Assembly: GCF_001071995.1 (NCBI RefSeq)
Contig: NZ_JVNU01000055.1
Location: forward strand, 1 to 58,222
From: Streptococcus sp. 263_SSPC
Lineage (GTDB): Bacteria; Bacillota; Bacilli; Lactobacillales; Aerococcaceae
Length of the DNA stretch: 58,222 nucleotides
Direction of reading: 5' to 3'
Shown: positions 23,238 to 32,463 of the stretch, in pieces
Numbering within the stretch: the stretch's first letter is position 1
Layout: each line of letters begins with the position of its first letter
Notes under the pieces: generated by a model
Seen by the model: the letters and a program-made list of their open reading frames with translations, nothing else
Databases searched by the model: none
Told to the model about the DNA's origin: nothing
Program-made: the position numbers and the translations under genes

Positions 23238-25595
23238 TTACTTAAAGGTTACGATGGTCGCTCCATTTCCACCCGTATTCATCGGTGCAAATTCAAAACT
23301 TGCGACAGAACGGTGGCTACGTAGCACCTTATGAACTCCTTGTTGGATGGCCCCTGTTCCACGTCCATGAATAATCGTCACGCGTGGATAGTTCGCTAGA
23401 ATCGCAGCATCGAGATATAACTCTAGATCCTTCATCGCTTCTTCGTATCGTTTTCCGCGAAGGTCTAATTCAGAAGAGACGTGACTAGCACGCGCACTCT
23501 TCACGATGACTTGTTGCTTGGCTTCTTGCGCTTCAGCGATTGGAGAAAGATCCTCAACGGCAATCTTCATCTTGATGATTCCCATTTGAACCACCCATTC
23601 CTTGTCATTCACCTTCTCAACAAGCGTACCGCGTTGGCCAAATGACAGAACTTCGACACTTTGTCCAACTTGCAGCGCCTTCTTCGCTTTTTCTTTGCGA
23701 AGCACCTTGTTTTTCTTCAAGGCTTGCTCATGCTTCAAGTCTTTCAACGCCGTTTTCTTCTCAATCATTTCATGCTCTTTAACGGTACTTTGCTTACTTC
23801 TTAATTGAAGCTCACGAATTTCAGATAAAATCTTATCCGCATCATCTTGACTCTGCTCAATTAACGTATTTGCACGTTCTTTCGCCTCTTCTAAGAGACG
23901 TGCTTTATTCGCTTGGAATTGTTCTGTCTCGCGTTGTAAGTCCTCAAGTAATTGCGTACTCAATTCTAACTGATGACGCATCTTATCGGCATCACGCTGC
24001 GCTCGGCGACGTTTTTGTTCCAAGTCACTAATCATCGCATTCAAGTCTTGGTCTTCTTCGGATAGAAGTCCACGTGCTTGGTCGATAATGATACTTGGTA
24101 AGCCCAGACGTTTTGAAATATCAAAGGCATTACTACGCCCTGGTACACCAAGTAAGAGTTGGTACGTTGGTTGAAGGGTATCCCCATCAAATTCCATACT
24201 TGCATTAATCGTTTTAGGACGGTCATAGCCGTATGCTTTCAACTCTGGATAGTGAGTTGAAGCAATCACATAACTTTGCTTACTTGCAATATAATCAAGA
24301 ATCGCAATCGCAAGAGATGAGCCTTCTTGTGGGTCAGTCCCCGAACCGATTTCGTCGATTAAAATCAAACTCTTATCGTTAATTTGTTTCAAAATAGACA
24401 CGATATTCGACATATGGGACGAGAACGTCGAAAGGTTTTGCTCAATCGATTGTTCATCTCCGATATCCGCAAAAATCTCTGTAAAGACTCCCACACGACT
24501 ATTTTCACCCGCAGGAATATACAGCCCCATCTGTGCCATCAATTGAATCACACCGACCGTCTTCAAGAGGATGGTTTTCCCACCCGTATTCGGCCCTGTA
24601 ATCACGATGGCTTGGTATTCTTCTCCAAGAATAATATCGTTTGCCACAGCCTTCTCACGCTCTAAAAGTGGATGCCACGCTTGCCAAAGAGCTACGTAAT
24701 TATTAACGTCGATAATCGGCTCTGTTGCTCTCAATTCATGAGCGTACAGCGCTTTTGCATTCACTACATCCAGACGTGCCAATACATAATGGTTTTGATG
24801 CAATGAATTCGTGTATGGCATCAGTTTTTGAGACAACTCCCAAAGGATACGTTCGACTTCACGCTTCTCTTGGATTTGATACTCACGCAACTTGTTGTTT
24901 AAATTCACGACCGCTTGCGGCTCCATAAAGAGCGTTTGCCCTGTCGAACTTTGGTCGTGGACCGTTCCGCCAAAGACAGACTTATACTCTGCTTTTACAG
25001 GAAGTACATAACGGTCATTACGAATCGTGATAATCGTATCGCTTAAATATTGCGCATTCTTTCCTGTGAGGTATTGATCCATTTGACGACGAATATCTTG
25101 TTCCGTCTTTTGAATCCCCACACGAACTCCGTGTAAAGTTGGAGACGCGCTATCTAAAACATATCCGTCTTCACGAATAGAGGCTTCTAGTTCGCTTGTC
25201 ACCTCTGGAATACTTTCAAGCTTTTCGACCAGACGAGGCACACGTTTTAGTGCGATTTCCTCTTCTTCGACTTTTTCAAAGAAACGCTCAACCTCATGTG
25301 TGGTTGTCAACACACGCAGGATATCACTTAATTCGCGTCCATTCAGCCCTGCTTCTAGCTCTAGACGTTTTAGGGCAAAACCAATATCTTTCAATCGTGG
25401 AATTGGAATCCCTTGTTTTAGACGGAGTAACTCCACTCCATCTGTTGTTTCTTCGATTTTATGTTGAATGGCCTTTGCATCGACTTCAATCGGAAGTTCC
25501 TTAATCATTTGCTTCCCTTTTTCGGAAGTCGCATATTCGGCCAGTTGTGTTCTAATTTTTGAAAATTCTAAAACCTTTTCGATTTTCGAATTCAT
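23238..25595 (-). CDS. mutS2: MutS2 endonuclease / ribosome-collision factor
   Basis: 785 aa. Core and clamp helices, then ATPase with Walker A VITGPNTGGKTILLKTVG, Walker B SLILIDEIGSGTDPQEG and STHYPELKAYGYD. A long coiled coil (about 510-630) leads to a KOW-like segment (VGQSVEVLSFGQRGTLVEKV) and the C-terminal Smr domain with LDLRGKRYEEA and HGRGTGAIQ. Absence of the MutS mismatch-binding domain separates it from MutS. Known roles: suppression of homologous recombination and rescue of collided ribosomes. Confidence 0.95.
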   Translation of the reverse strand: MNSKIEKVLEFSKIRTQLAEYATSEKGKQMIKELPIEVDAKAIQHKIEETTDGVELLRLKQGIPIPRLKDIGFALKRLELEAGLNGRELSDILRVLTTTHEVERFFEKVEEEEIALKRVPRLVEKLESIPEVTSELEASIREDGYVLDSASPTLHGVRVGIQKTEQDIRRQMDQYLTGKNAQYLSDTIITIRNDRYVLPVKAEYKSVFGGTVHDQSSTGQTLFMEPQAVVNLNNKLREYQIQEKREVERILWELSQKLMPYTNSLHQNHYVLARLDVVNAKALYAHELRATEPIIDVNNYVALWQAWHPLLEREKAVANDIILGEEYQAIVITGPNTGGKTILLKTVGVIQLMAQMGLYIPAGENSRVGVFTEIFADIGDEQSIEQNLSTFSSHMSNIVSILKQINDKSLILIDEIGSGTDPQEGSSLAIAILDYIASKQSYVIASTHYPELKAYGYDRPKTINASMEFDGDTLQPTYQLLLGVPGRSNAFDISKRLGLPSIIIDQARGLLSEEDQDLNAMISDLEQKRRRAQRDADKMRHQLELSTQLLEDLQRETEQFQANKARLLEEAKERANTLIEQSQDDADKILSEIRELQLRSKQSTVKEHEMIEKKTALKDLKHEQALKKNKVLRKEKAKKALQVGQSVEVLSFGQRGTLVEKVNDKEWVVQMGIIKMKIAVEDLSPIAEAQEAKQQVIVKSARASHVSSELDLRGKRYEEAMKDLELYLDAAILANYPRVTIIHGRGTGAIQQGVHKVLRSHRSVASFEFAPMNTGGNGATIVTFK

Positions 25596-25612
25596 AACAG
25601 TCCTTCTTTCTT

Positions 25613-25640
25613 AAAAAACGTGGAACAAGTTTGTTCCACG
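25613..25640 (-). terminator. Terminator between cvpA and mutS2
   Basis: CGTGGAACA-AACT-TGTTCCACG followed by TTTTTT on the minus strand, in the 55-nt gap. It would cut or attenuate read-through from zapA-cvpA into mutS2. Confidence 0.85.
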
Positions 25641-25650
25641 CTTCGAGGTT

Positions 25651-26187
25651 TTATTTAGGTAATAACCAACTTGATACGAGTTGTGTCACAATTGGTGTTT
25701 TTGTGATGATGAAGTTTGGCAATCCACCTTCGATGATTTTTTGTGCTGGTGCCAGTGGAATCATCGCCACAGCGTATAATACAAAGTATATGAATAAGTA
25801 GTTCATCAGGAATCCAAGTGCCGCTCCGCCGATTGTATTGAATTGTTTCAATAACGGTAAGAATGTTAATTCGCTAGCGACATATCCAAGGAAACGAACC
25901 ACTAACCATCCAAGAATCATGATGACTAGGAATGCAACCAATTTATAGAATGATTGGTCGAGTGACATCGCTTGGGCTTCTGTGAAAATCGCTAAGTGAT
26001 TTCCAGGAATGTATGATGGATATGGGATGTACACGGATAAAAATTTTGCGAACCCTTCGTAAGTGAACATCGCAACTAAGAATGTGATGAAGTATCCTGC
26101 GATATACACGAGTTCTAAAGTTAATCCTCGGCGCATTCCGGTATACACACCAACTAATAAATAAAATAAAATAATTAACGTTACCAT
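25651..26187 (-). CDS. CvpA-family membrane protein
   Basis: 178 aa with four spans; starts MVTLIILFYLLVGVYTGMRR and shows the family pattern LVYIAGYFITFLVA, then VAFLVIMILGWLVVRFLGYV and LLKQFNTIGGAALGFLMNYL. CvpA proteins are poorly understood inner-membrane proteins linked to colicin V production in E. coli and envelope stress. The zapA-cvpA-mutS2 order is conserved in Firmicutes. Confidence 0.9.
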   Translation of the reverse strand: MVTLIILFYLLVGVYTGMRRGLTLELVYIAGYFITFLVAMFTYEGFAKFLSVYIPYPSYIPGNHLAIFTEAQAMSLDQSFYKLVAFLVIMILGWLVVRFLGYVASELTFLPLLKQFNTIGGAALGFLMNYLFIYFVLYAVAMIPLAPAQKIIEGGLPNFIITKTPIVTQLVSSWLLPK

Positions 26188-26193
26188 TGAAAC

Positions 26194-26574
26194 CTACCTT
26201 CTCAACAAATCTTGTTGTAATTCAAATTGTTTTTCTAATTCTTGTTTTCTTGAAGCATCAATCGAAGGGCGTTTATGTTGAACGGAGCGCAATTCTTTTT
26301 CCAACTGCTCTACACGTTTCTTCAATGCGACCACTTCTTCTTGCTTTTCAAATTGATTCGAGATGGCGTTGATGGCTGCAAGAAGCGCCACTTCTTCCGT
26401 CGACAATTTGTCAGATACTCGAGTGATTTGATCTAATTGTTCTTGTAAGACACGCACAATACTTTGCATTTTTTGTTGCGACTTACGACCAATAATCGTA
26501 TAAGATTTCCCTGAAATCGTTGCTTTTACTCTTGTTTTTGGTTGATTCACAAAAGACCCTCTCACTTTCTCCAT
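26194..26574 (-). CDS. zapA: Cell division protein ZapA
   Basis: 126 aa from ATG 26574 (AAGGTGAT upstream); a GTG at 26550 after GAGAGGG is an alternative that would give the more usual short N-terminus. KATISGKSYTIIGRKSQQKM is the ZapA globular head, and VALKKRVEQLEKELRSV the coiled-coil stalk; the basic C-terminal extension is longer than usual. It cross-links FtsZ filaments. Opposite rnhC, as in many Firmicutes. Confidence 0.88.
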   Translation of the reverse strand: MEKVRGSFVNQPKTRVKATISGKSYTIIGRKSQQKMQSIVRVLQEQLDQITRVSDKLSTEEVALLAAINAISNQFEKQEEVVALKKRVEQLEKELRSVQHKRPSIDASRKQELEKQFELQQDLLRR

Positions 26575-26688
26575 AATATCACCTTATTTTACCATTTTTC
26601 ATTTAAAAAATACACTAATAATCCACTTTTTTAGAGAGTGGACGGATGAATTTTGTCATGGTATGCTAAAAAGAAAAGGGGGAACGAC

Positions 26689-27603
26689 ATGAATTCATTA
26701 ACTTTAATTTTATCACCTGAGCAAATTGCGACCCTTGGAGCAACCTACGCTTCATACACGCAATCTCCTCCACCACACGCAACATTGCGTCTAAAGGTCG
26801 ACGGTTTATCGATTACGGCCTATAAATCTGGCAAGGTTCTCTTCCAAGGAAAAGGCATTGAAGACTTTATCCAGAAGAACCACCTCGAACAATCGATTGA
26901 CGCCACTTCAAAGAAAGCTCTCGAAGACTCTACTCTTCCAGAAGGTTTTGCGACTTGGAGCGTTATCGGAAGCGATGAAGTCGGAAACGGTGCTTACTTT
27001 GGACCACTGACAGTTGCGGCAGCTTATGTTTCAAAAGAAAACATTGCCACACTAAAAGCGATGGGCGTTCGCGATTCAAAAGATATGACGGACGACCAAA
27101 TCAAGGCACTCGTTCCAAAAATCAAAGAAGCTGTGCCTTATAAATTACTCACACTTTGGCCTGAAAAATATAACGAAGTCCGACAAGTCAAAAACCTAAA
27201 CGAGATGAAGGCTCTGCTTCATAACCAAGCTCTCCGTCTCTTAACAGAAAAACTCGCTCCTGAGACTCCAGAAGCGTACTTAATCGACCAATTCTGTAAA
27301 CCAGACTTGTATTACCGTTATCTCAAAGGCCAAGACCTTGTCGATAAGAAGAAAACATACTTTATTACAAAGGGTGAAAGCCACCATATCGCCGTTGCAG
27401 CTGCCTCAATGATTGCCAGATGCGCCTTCCTTGATGGCCTCGATTCACTCAGCGCCGAATACGGATATGAACTCCCAAGCGGTGCCGGTGCCAACGTCGA
27501 TAAAGCAGCAGCCACTATTTTAAAACACGGTGGCATGGAACTCCTCGGCAAAGTAGCTAAACTCCACTTCGCCAACACCGAAAAAGCTAAGAAACTTCTC
27601 TAA
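26689..27603 (+). CDS. rnhC: Ribonuclease HIII
   Basis: 304 aa from ATG 26689 after AAAAGGGGGA. N-terminal TBP-like substrate-binding domain (1-85), then RNase H fold with GSDEVGNGAYFGPLTVAAAY (Asp and Glu of the active site), RDSKDMTDDQI, AYLIDQFCKPD and HHIAVAAASMIARC. It degrades RNA in RNA-DNA hybrids and is type 2 (HIII) from the GSDEVGNG motif and the extra N-terminal domain. Divergent from zapA. Confidence 0.94.
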   Translation: MNSLTLILSPEQIATLGATYASYTQSPPPHATLRLKVDGLSITAYKSGKVLFQGKGIEDFIQKNHLEQSIDATSKKALEDSTLPEGFATWSVIGSDEVGNGAYFGPLTVAAAYVSKENIATLKAMGVRDSKDMTDDQIKALVPKIKEAVPYKLLTLWPEKYNEVRQVKNLNEMKALLHNQALRLLTEKLAPETPEAYLIDQFCKPDLYYRYLKGQDLVDKKKTYFITKGESHHIAVAAASMIARCAFLDGLDSLSAEYGYELPSGAGANVDKAAATILKHGGMELLGKVAKLHFANTEKAKKLL

Positions 27604-27697
27604 CCTCTCATCACCAAACGAGGTTAGATAGGCTCTTCGCAGATTCCCAAAAACACTCCTACTTGATAGGAACAAGTTTCTTATGTTCTGACTCCGC

Positions 27698-27889
27698 AAA
27701 TGATTACGGAGAATCTTGTGGATTTTATTGTAGCAGTAACGTGAAAAAGTAAAAAATGCGAATTAAAGGGAGTTAGGAATTTATTCCTTACTCCCTTTTT
27801 GAGGCTTTTTAGGCGCAAGACCAAGGCTTGCGCCGGTGCAACGTTACAGCTACAATAAACAAATCCGCAAGGATTCGAAGTAATCATTT
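27698..27889 (+). repeat. Long hairpin repeat, copy D
   Basis: Outer arms AAATGATTAC / GTAATCATTT, GTGGATTT / AAATCCGC, TATTGTAGC-GTAACGT / ACGTTAC-GCTACAATA with the recurrent A-A mismatch. Core: ATGCGAATTA, inner stem AAAGGGAGTTAGGAATTTATT / CCTTACTCCCTTT, TTGAGGCTTTT, side hairpin GGCGCAAG ... CTTGCGCC and GGTGC. Sits in gap 27604-27985 between convergent rnhC and corA. Confidence 0.85.
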
Positions 27890-27948
27890 ATTTTTATTAA
27901 AGAGCACATCAGAAGCAACATAAGAAGCACTTTTACTAGCACACACAA

Positions 27949-27983
27949 ACAAACACCTTCCTATCAAATAGGAAGGTGTTTTT
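27949..27983. terminator. Terminator after corA (bidirectional)
   Basis: AAACACCTTCCTAT-CAA-ATAGGAAGGTGTTT with A and T tracts on both sides, just outside the corA stop. Confidence 0.85.
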
Positions 27984-27985
27984 GG

Positions 27986-28888
27986 TTAATCTTTCATAAT
28001 GCGCTTGATAATCTGCGACACGCCTATCCAACCGAGTGCGATAATCAAAAGAATGATTGCCCATCCGTGTCTAAACTCCGTAAACGGAATCTGCACATTC
28101 ATCCCAAAGAATCCCGTCACAATATCCGGAACCGTCATTAAAATCGAGATGACCGTTAAGAATTTCATCGTGTCGTTCAAGTTATTATTCAATACATTGT
28201 TATACGTGTTTGCGATTTGATGCAAGATTTGAAGATGTAACTCTGTCATCGCTACTAATTGATTCGCTTCGATGATGTTATCTTCCAACTGCTCTCTTTC
28301 AGAATCGTCGAGTTCCTTGAAGGCTTGTTGCGTCTTCAGTTGCTCTAATACTACCGCATTTTGCTTCGTCGCAGAAACTAAATACATCCCTTCAATCTCC
28401 AAGTCAGATAAACGGAACAAATTATCCTTTGTCGTTTTCTTTCGGAGCAATTTACTAATATTTTGTTGCTCTTTATTCAATGTCTCAATAATTGGAAAAT
28501 AGTTTTCCGAAATCGCAAATAAACTATGTAATAAGAAATTAAATACGCTCCAATGCATATTCTCTTCCAGTTCTTCACGAATTTGATCAATAATATATTC
28601 ATTGAGCCCATTGGAAATCGTGACAATTTGATTTTGTCGTACGATAAACGTCAACGGAATCGTATCGTAATGATTCTCTTCGCGTGATAAGTTGAGGACA
28701 TTATAAATGACCACCAATGTCTTCGTTCTGCGATTATACTCCATATGCGCGCGTTCGTTTTTATCCAGCGCGTATTCAATCATTTCGTCATCGATTTCGT
28801 ATGTATCGTAAATGGATGAATATTCACTGATTAAATCTGAATTAATGTTAATCCAAGTATTGTTTTCGCCAAAATGCATGACTGCCAT
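27986..28888 (-). CDS. corA: CorA-family divalent cation transporter
   Basis: 300 aa. Long cytoplasmic N-terminal domain, then helices ending with two spans; the signature FFGMNVQIPF (GMN) lies between them, and the C-terminus has WIGVSQIIKRIMKD. ENYFPIIETLNKEQQNISKL and TKQNAVVLEQLKTQ are the stalk helix. Mg2+ (or Co2+/Ni2+/Zn2+) channel. Single gene with AAGGAGGG upstream. Confidence 0.9.
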   Translation of the reverse strand: MAVMHFGENNTWININSDLISEYSSIYDTYEIDDEMIEYALDKNERAHMEYNRRTKTLVVIYNVLNLSREENHYDTIPLTFIVRQNQIVTISNGLNEYIIDQIREELEENMHWSVFNFLLHSLFAISENYFPIIETLNKEQQNISKLLRKKTTKDNLFRLSDLEIEGMYLVSATKQNAVVLEQLKTQQAFKELDDSEREQLEDNIIEANQLVAMTELHLQILHQIANTYNNVLNNNLNDTMKFLTVISILMTVPDIVTGFFGMNVQIPFTEFRHGWAIILLIIALGWIGVSQIIKRIMKD

Positions 28889-28963
28889 TTAAATCCCTCC
28901 TTCAACTAGAATGCTGTATTAGTATACCATAACTACCGCTAAACCTTCTATTCATAGGAAATA

Positions 28964-29002
28964 AAAACACGCAACTCTTCTTTATTAAAGAGTTACGTGT
29001 TT
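28964..29002 (-). terminator. Terminator after the histidine-triad gene
   Basis: AACACGTAACTCTT and AAGAGTTGCGTGTT pair around TAATAAAG, followed by TTTTA on the minus strand. Confidence 0.82.
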
Positions 29003-29009
29003 AAAAGTT

Positions 29010-31121
29010 CTATTGTTCAACAGTTGTTGTTTCTACTGTTGTAGCGGCTTCTGTTGTAGCCGTTGTTGCTTCTGTGGTCTCTACAGAAGCTGTCGTACTT
29101 TCTGTAGTTTCTGTTTTTTCTGTTGTTTCTGTCGTCTCACTTTGTGTCGTTGTTGTTTCTTCGGATGGTTTTTCTTCTGAAGCTTTCACATCTAAAATAG
29201 AGCTCTTCGGAGTGCTGTTATCTTTATCCGATTCATCCAGCGCCATTTCAGCGAAGTCTTTTGCCTCTTGGAAAATGCTTTGTTCTTCCTCAGAAGCTGA
29301 CGTTAAAATTTCTTTTAGATTCTTTCCGATTGTCGCATCGACTTTCCCATCGAATTTCTCATGAGATTCTTTAATCGCTAATTTTGCACGATAAGACTCG
29401 ATAATGAGTGATTCAACAGGTGTTGTCGCAAAGTTCAATCGTGAACCCATATAACGTTTAATGAGGCTTGCAACTTCTTCACGAAGCGCAGCTGGTAATT
29501 CTTGGTCTAAAACGTGTTGTGTTAAGAAGTATAAGTAACGCATTCCTTCGATACTAATACGGTCGTTGGCATCACGTAATGCTTGAACCAATGCACGAAT
29601 CGCGTTCACTTGTTCTTCTTTATTAGATTCACGCGCTTTTGAAGCTAAGTCTTTCAACTCATCAGCTGTCACGCCGTAGTCTTGTAAATTCAATTCCCCA
29701 ACCATACGAACCGTTTCTTCGTGAGTTTCGTTCATCTTTTGTTCTTCAGGTGTTACTTCTTCAGCAGCGACTGTCTCGTGGTTAATGGTTTGCGCCTCGA
29801 AGCGTTCCAATCCTTTGACGAATCCTTCTGTTGAGTTTCCTTTTAGTTGCACTTGTTCTTTGTATTCGTTTAAGGCTACTAAAATACGGTTCAATGTTAC
29901 AGGATCATCTTTGTATTTTTCGCTGGCATGAGCTTTCACTTCGTCAATTTTGGCAAAAACAGTCTCCACATTCACATCCCCTGCCACAAATGGAGGAACG
30001 ATAACTGGAAGTTTATTTTTCTCATAGGCTTCAACACCATCTTTATTGACGATATTCATTGAGTGACTATGGTCGCCGTGCGGAATATCGAAACGTCCAT
30101 TTACAATGCGAATTGCTGTACGAGAAATGCCCATACGTCTTGCGATTAAATCAATCTCATTAGAAAGTCTCACTTCAGCTGGAATCGATGGATCAGAATT
30201 TGGCACCTCGAAACGTTTCAATGGAATCACCCAAGGATGAATGTGGTTCTTATCTTGCCCTTGTTCCATATTTTGGAACGCGAAAACTTTTCCAACATAC
30301 TCGCCTTGATCGTTTGTCACAGACTCGAACTTAATTGTATCTCGTTCCACGCCGTAAGCATACACGATGTAGTCTAAATATTTTTGAATCTCTGGCGATT
30401 GCAATGTCCACTCTTCCGCTTGCGGTGTTGCAATATCTGTCGCAGGAGGCGTTACAGGCTGCGCGCTTGCCGTACTTGGTCTTGTTGGTGTAACAGTCCC
30501 AATTGTACTAGCGACTCCTGTGTTGCTTCCACCAGTCGATGGTCTTGAAATTGGTTCATCGTCAAAGGCAAATGAAGCACTGCCGTCCCCACAGTCTAAT
30601 ACATCGTGGAAATGGTCGCCGTGCGGGATACGTAATAACTTACACGTTCTCTTCTTGCTATTTTCATCTTCTCTTGTCACCGTTTGTGCGTTTGCTAATT
30701 GCGAACGGTAAATAAAATGGAAGTGGTCACCGTGTCGAACAACAAAACCTAATTCATTTTCGCTTACGATATCATTTGGATTGAAGACGTAATTGTCTTC
30801 TACTGTACTCGTTGTCGCACCTGGTTTTTTCTGTTCATAAATAGCATCTGCTGGTGGCGCACCATATACAAAGTGATAATGGTCGCCGTGTTTTTTCAAA
30901 TAACCATTCTCAAATACTTCTCCGACAATTGTCTTTGGTTTATTGTCTTTAATTTCTTGTGCTGCCTGTTCGTATTTCGCCATACGCTCGGCATCAATGG
31001 TTGTCTCCTCAGTTGTTGTCTCCGTTGTTTGGGCTTGTTGCTGGGATAAAACGGCACCCGATGCAAATAACAACCCAAGTGCAACTGCCCCTCCTAAAAT
31101 AACCTTTTCTTTCTTGTTCAT
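29010..31121 (-). CDS. Pht-like histidine-triad surface protein
   Basis: 703 aa from ATG 31121 (GAGAG upstream); longer in-frame codons upstream lie across the promoter. Sec signal peptide (MNKKEKVILGGAVALGLLFA) without lipobox. Four HxxHxH triads: HGDHYH at 78, HGDHFH at 130 and 167, HGDHSH at 348, plus HIH near 293; Cys160 and Cys177 flank the third triad. The C-terminal 60 residues are Thr/Glu-rich (TTTQSETTETTEKTETTE) with no LPXTG, so attachment is unclear. Streptococcal Pht proteins capture Zn2+ and bind complement factors. Its promoter carries a dyad between -35 and -10. Confidence 0.88.
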   Translation of the reverse strand: MNKKEKVILGGAVALGLLFASGAVLSQQQAQTTETTTEETTIDAERMAKYEQAAQEIKDNKPKTIVGEVFENGYLKKHGDHYHFVYGAPPADAIYEQKKPGATTSTVEDNYVFNPNDIVSENELGFVVRHGDHFHFIYRSQLANAQTVTREDENSKKRTCKLLRIPHGDHFHDVLDCGDGSASFAFDDEPISRPSTGGSNTGVASTIGTVTPTRPSTASAQPVTPPATDIATPQAEEWTLQSPEIQKYLDYIVYAYGVERDTIKFESVTNDQGEYVGKVFAFQNMEQGQDKNHIHPWVIPLKRFEVPNSDPSIPAEVRLSNEIDLIARRMGISRTAIRIVNGRFDIPHGDHSHSMNIVNKDGVEAYEKNKLPVIVPPFVAGDVNVETVFAKIDEVKAHASEKYKDDPVTLNRILVALNEYKEQVQLKGNSTEGFVKGLERFEAQTINHETVAAEEVTPEEQKMNETHEETVRMVGELNLQDYGVTADELKDLASKARESNKEEQVNAIRALVQALRDANDRISIEGMRYLYFLTQHVLDQELPAALREEVASLIKRYMGSRLNFATTPVESLIIESYRAKLAIKESHEKFDGKVDATIGKNLKEILTSASEEEQSIFQEAKDFAEMALDESDKDNSTPKSSILDVKASEEKPSEETTTTQSETTETTEKTETTESTTASVETTEATTATTEAATTVETTTVEQ

Positions 31122-31160
31122 GATTCTCTCGCTTTCCAAATCGTAAAGTTTACGTTTTAG

Positions 31161-31189
31161 AGTATACTCCCCTGAGGAGACCGTGTCAA
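31161..31189 (-). promoter_or_regulatory. Promoter of the histidine-triad gene with spacer dyad
   Basis: TTGACA, 17 bp, TATACT on the minus strand, 40 nt before the start. The spacer contains CTCCTCAGGGGAG, a dyad that could bind a regulator. It does not match the TTAACYRGTTAA AdcR consensus. Confidence 0.8.
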
Positions 31190-31217
31190 CAAAATAATTC
31201 AAAATTTTTTCAAAACC

Positions 31218-31252
31218 AAAAAAAGCCTTCCCAGACACTGTTGGAAAGGCTC
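31218..31252 (-). terminator. Terminator after the M42 peptidase gene
   Basis: AGCCTTTCCA and GGGAAGGCT flank ACAGTGTCT, followed by seven T on the minus strand. Confidence 0.85.
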
Positions 31253-31256
31253 AATA

Positions 31257-32297
31257 TTAAGCTTCTACTAATGAACTTAAAAGGTAGGCATCGACTAACT
31301 GTTGTGTTGCTTCAACCGAATCAAGATGCGTTCTTTCATAAGAGTGGCTTGATTCAATTCCAGCACCGAGCAAGGCGTGTTTCACTTCTGCTCCAGCACG
31401 CATTGCTGCTGAGGCGTCACTACCATAATAAGGATAAATATCTAATTTAAATGGAATGTTCTTTTCCTTGCATAGAGATACAAGGTGTTGACGGAAATCA
31501 AAATTATATGGGCCAGAACCGTCTTTCACGCAAACAGAAACGGTGTACTCATTTGTTTGTTGGTCATCCCCCATTGCCCCCATATCCACAGCTAAGAATT
31601 CGACCGCTTTTTCTGGAATGCTACTGTTAGCTCCCGTTCCAGTTTCTTCAATACAACTGAACATGAAGTGAGTCGTTACTGGCAACGTGATTCCTTCTGA
31701 TTTGTATTTCTTTAATAAGGTTAATAAAATTGCGGCACTCACTTTATCGTCTAAGAAACGGCTCTTAATGAATCCTGTTGGCGTGATGATAAAACGTGGA
31801 TCAAAAGATACAAAGTCCCCTACTTCGATTCCTAATGCACGCGTTTCGGCTTCGTTTGTCACTTTCGCATCTAAACGAACTTCCATATTGTCTTGACTAC
31901 GCTCTACCGTTCCCGCTTCACGGTATACGTGTACACTTGTTTGATGTAATAAAATTGTTCCTGAAACAGTCGTTCCATTGCTAGCAACGTGAACCGTACA
32001 GTTTTCTCCTTCAATCATATTCCAAGCAAATCCACCAATACGGTCGAGTTTTAAGCGTCCATCTGGTTTTACTGCGCGAACAATCGCTCCAAGTGTATCG
32101 ATATGCGCTGTTACCACACGCTGTTTCTCATCAATTGCTCCAGGTACTGTTACAACTACTAATCCTTTTGCTGTACGTGTTGGCTCATATCCCATATCCG
32201 TTAAGACATCGATTAAATAATCCTGCACATCTCTGGTATAGCCAGTTGGTGACGGAATCGCCACAAGTTCTTTCAAGAAGTTTACAGTCTGATTCAT
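31257..32297 (-). CDS. M42-family metallopeptidase (glutamyl aminopeptidase/deblocking type)
   Basis: 346 aa. Metal ligands by motif: VTAHIDTLGAIVR (His, Asp), SRFLDDKVSAA (bridging Asp), CIEETGTGANSSIP (catalytic Glu pair), VDMGAMGDD and ERTHLDSVEATQQL near the end. N-terminal LVAIPSPTGYTRDVQDYL is typical. Cytoplasmic dodecameric aminopeptidase acting on short peptides. Preceded by GGAGAAAG. Monocistronic between the Pht-like gene and the lipoprotein array. Confidence 0.87.
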   Translation of the reverse strand: MNQTVNFLKELVAIPSPTGYTRDVQDYLIDVLTDMGYEPTRTAKGLVVVTVPGAIDEKQRVVTAHIDTLGAIVRAVKPDGRLKLDRIGGFAWNMIEGENCTVHVASNGTTVSGTILLHQTSVHVYREAGTVERSQDNMEVRLDAKVTNEAETRALGIEVGDFVSFDPRFIITPTGFIKSRFLDDKVSAAILLTLLKKYKSEGITLPVTTHFMFSCIEETGTGANSSIPEKAVEFLAVDMGAMGDDQQTNEYTVSVCVKDGSGPYNFDFRQHLVSLCKEKNIPFKLDIYPYYGSDASAAMRAGAEVKHALLGAGIESSHSYERTHLDSVEATQQLVDAYLLSSLVEA

Positions 32298-32401
32298 ACT
32301 TTCTCCTCCATTTCACTGTAAGATTAGTATAGCACATTGCCGTTAAAATCAAACTGTTAGCAATTGTCAACCTTCATTAGCAACCATTTTTGTAAAAAGT
32401 C

Positions 32402-32430
32402 TTGCATATTATAATCATTAGATTTATAAT
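32402..32430 (+). promoter_or_regulatory. Promoter of the lipoprotein array
   Basis: TTGCAT, 17 bp, TATAAT, 33 nt before the first lipoprotein start. No comparably strong promoter was found between later genes, although several hairpins lie there. Confidence 0.75.
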
Positions 32431-32463
32431 ATATGTATATTACAACTTGAAAGGATGTATTTC

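Noticed and set aside
24384-25504. Several open frames of 60-100 codons antisense to mutS2
   Set aside because: No ribosome sites and codon content follows the complementary strand of a well-conserved gene; shadows.
31121-31238. N-terminal extension of the histidine-triad protein upstream of 31121
   Set aside because: The extension covers the promoter and would put 39 residues before a complete signal peptide.
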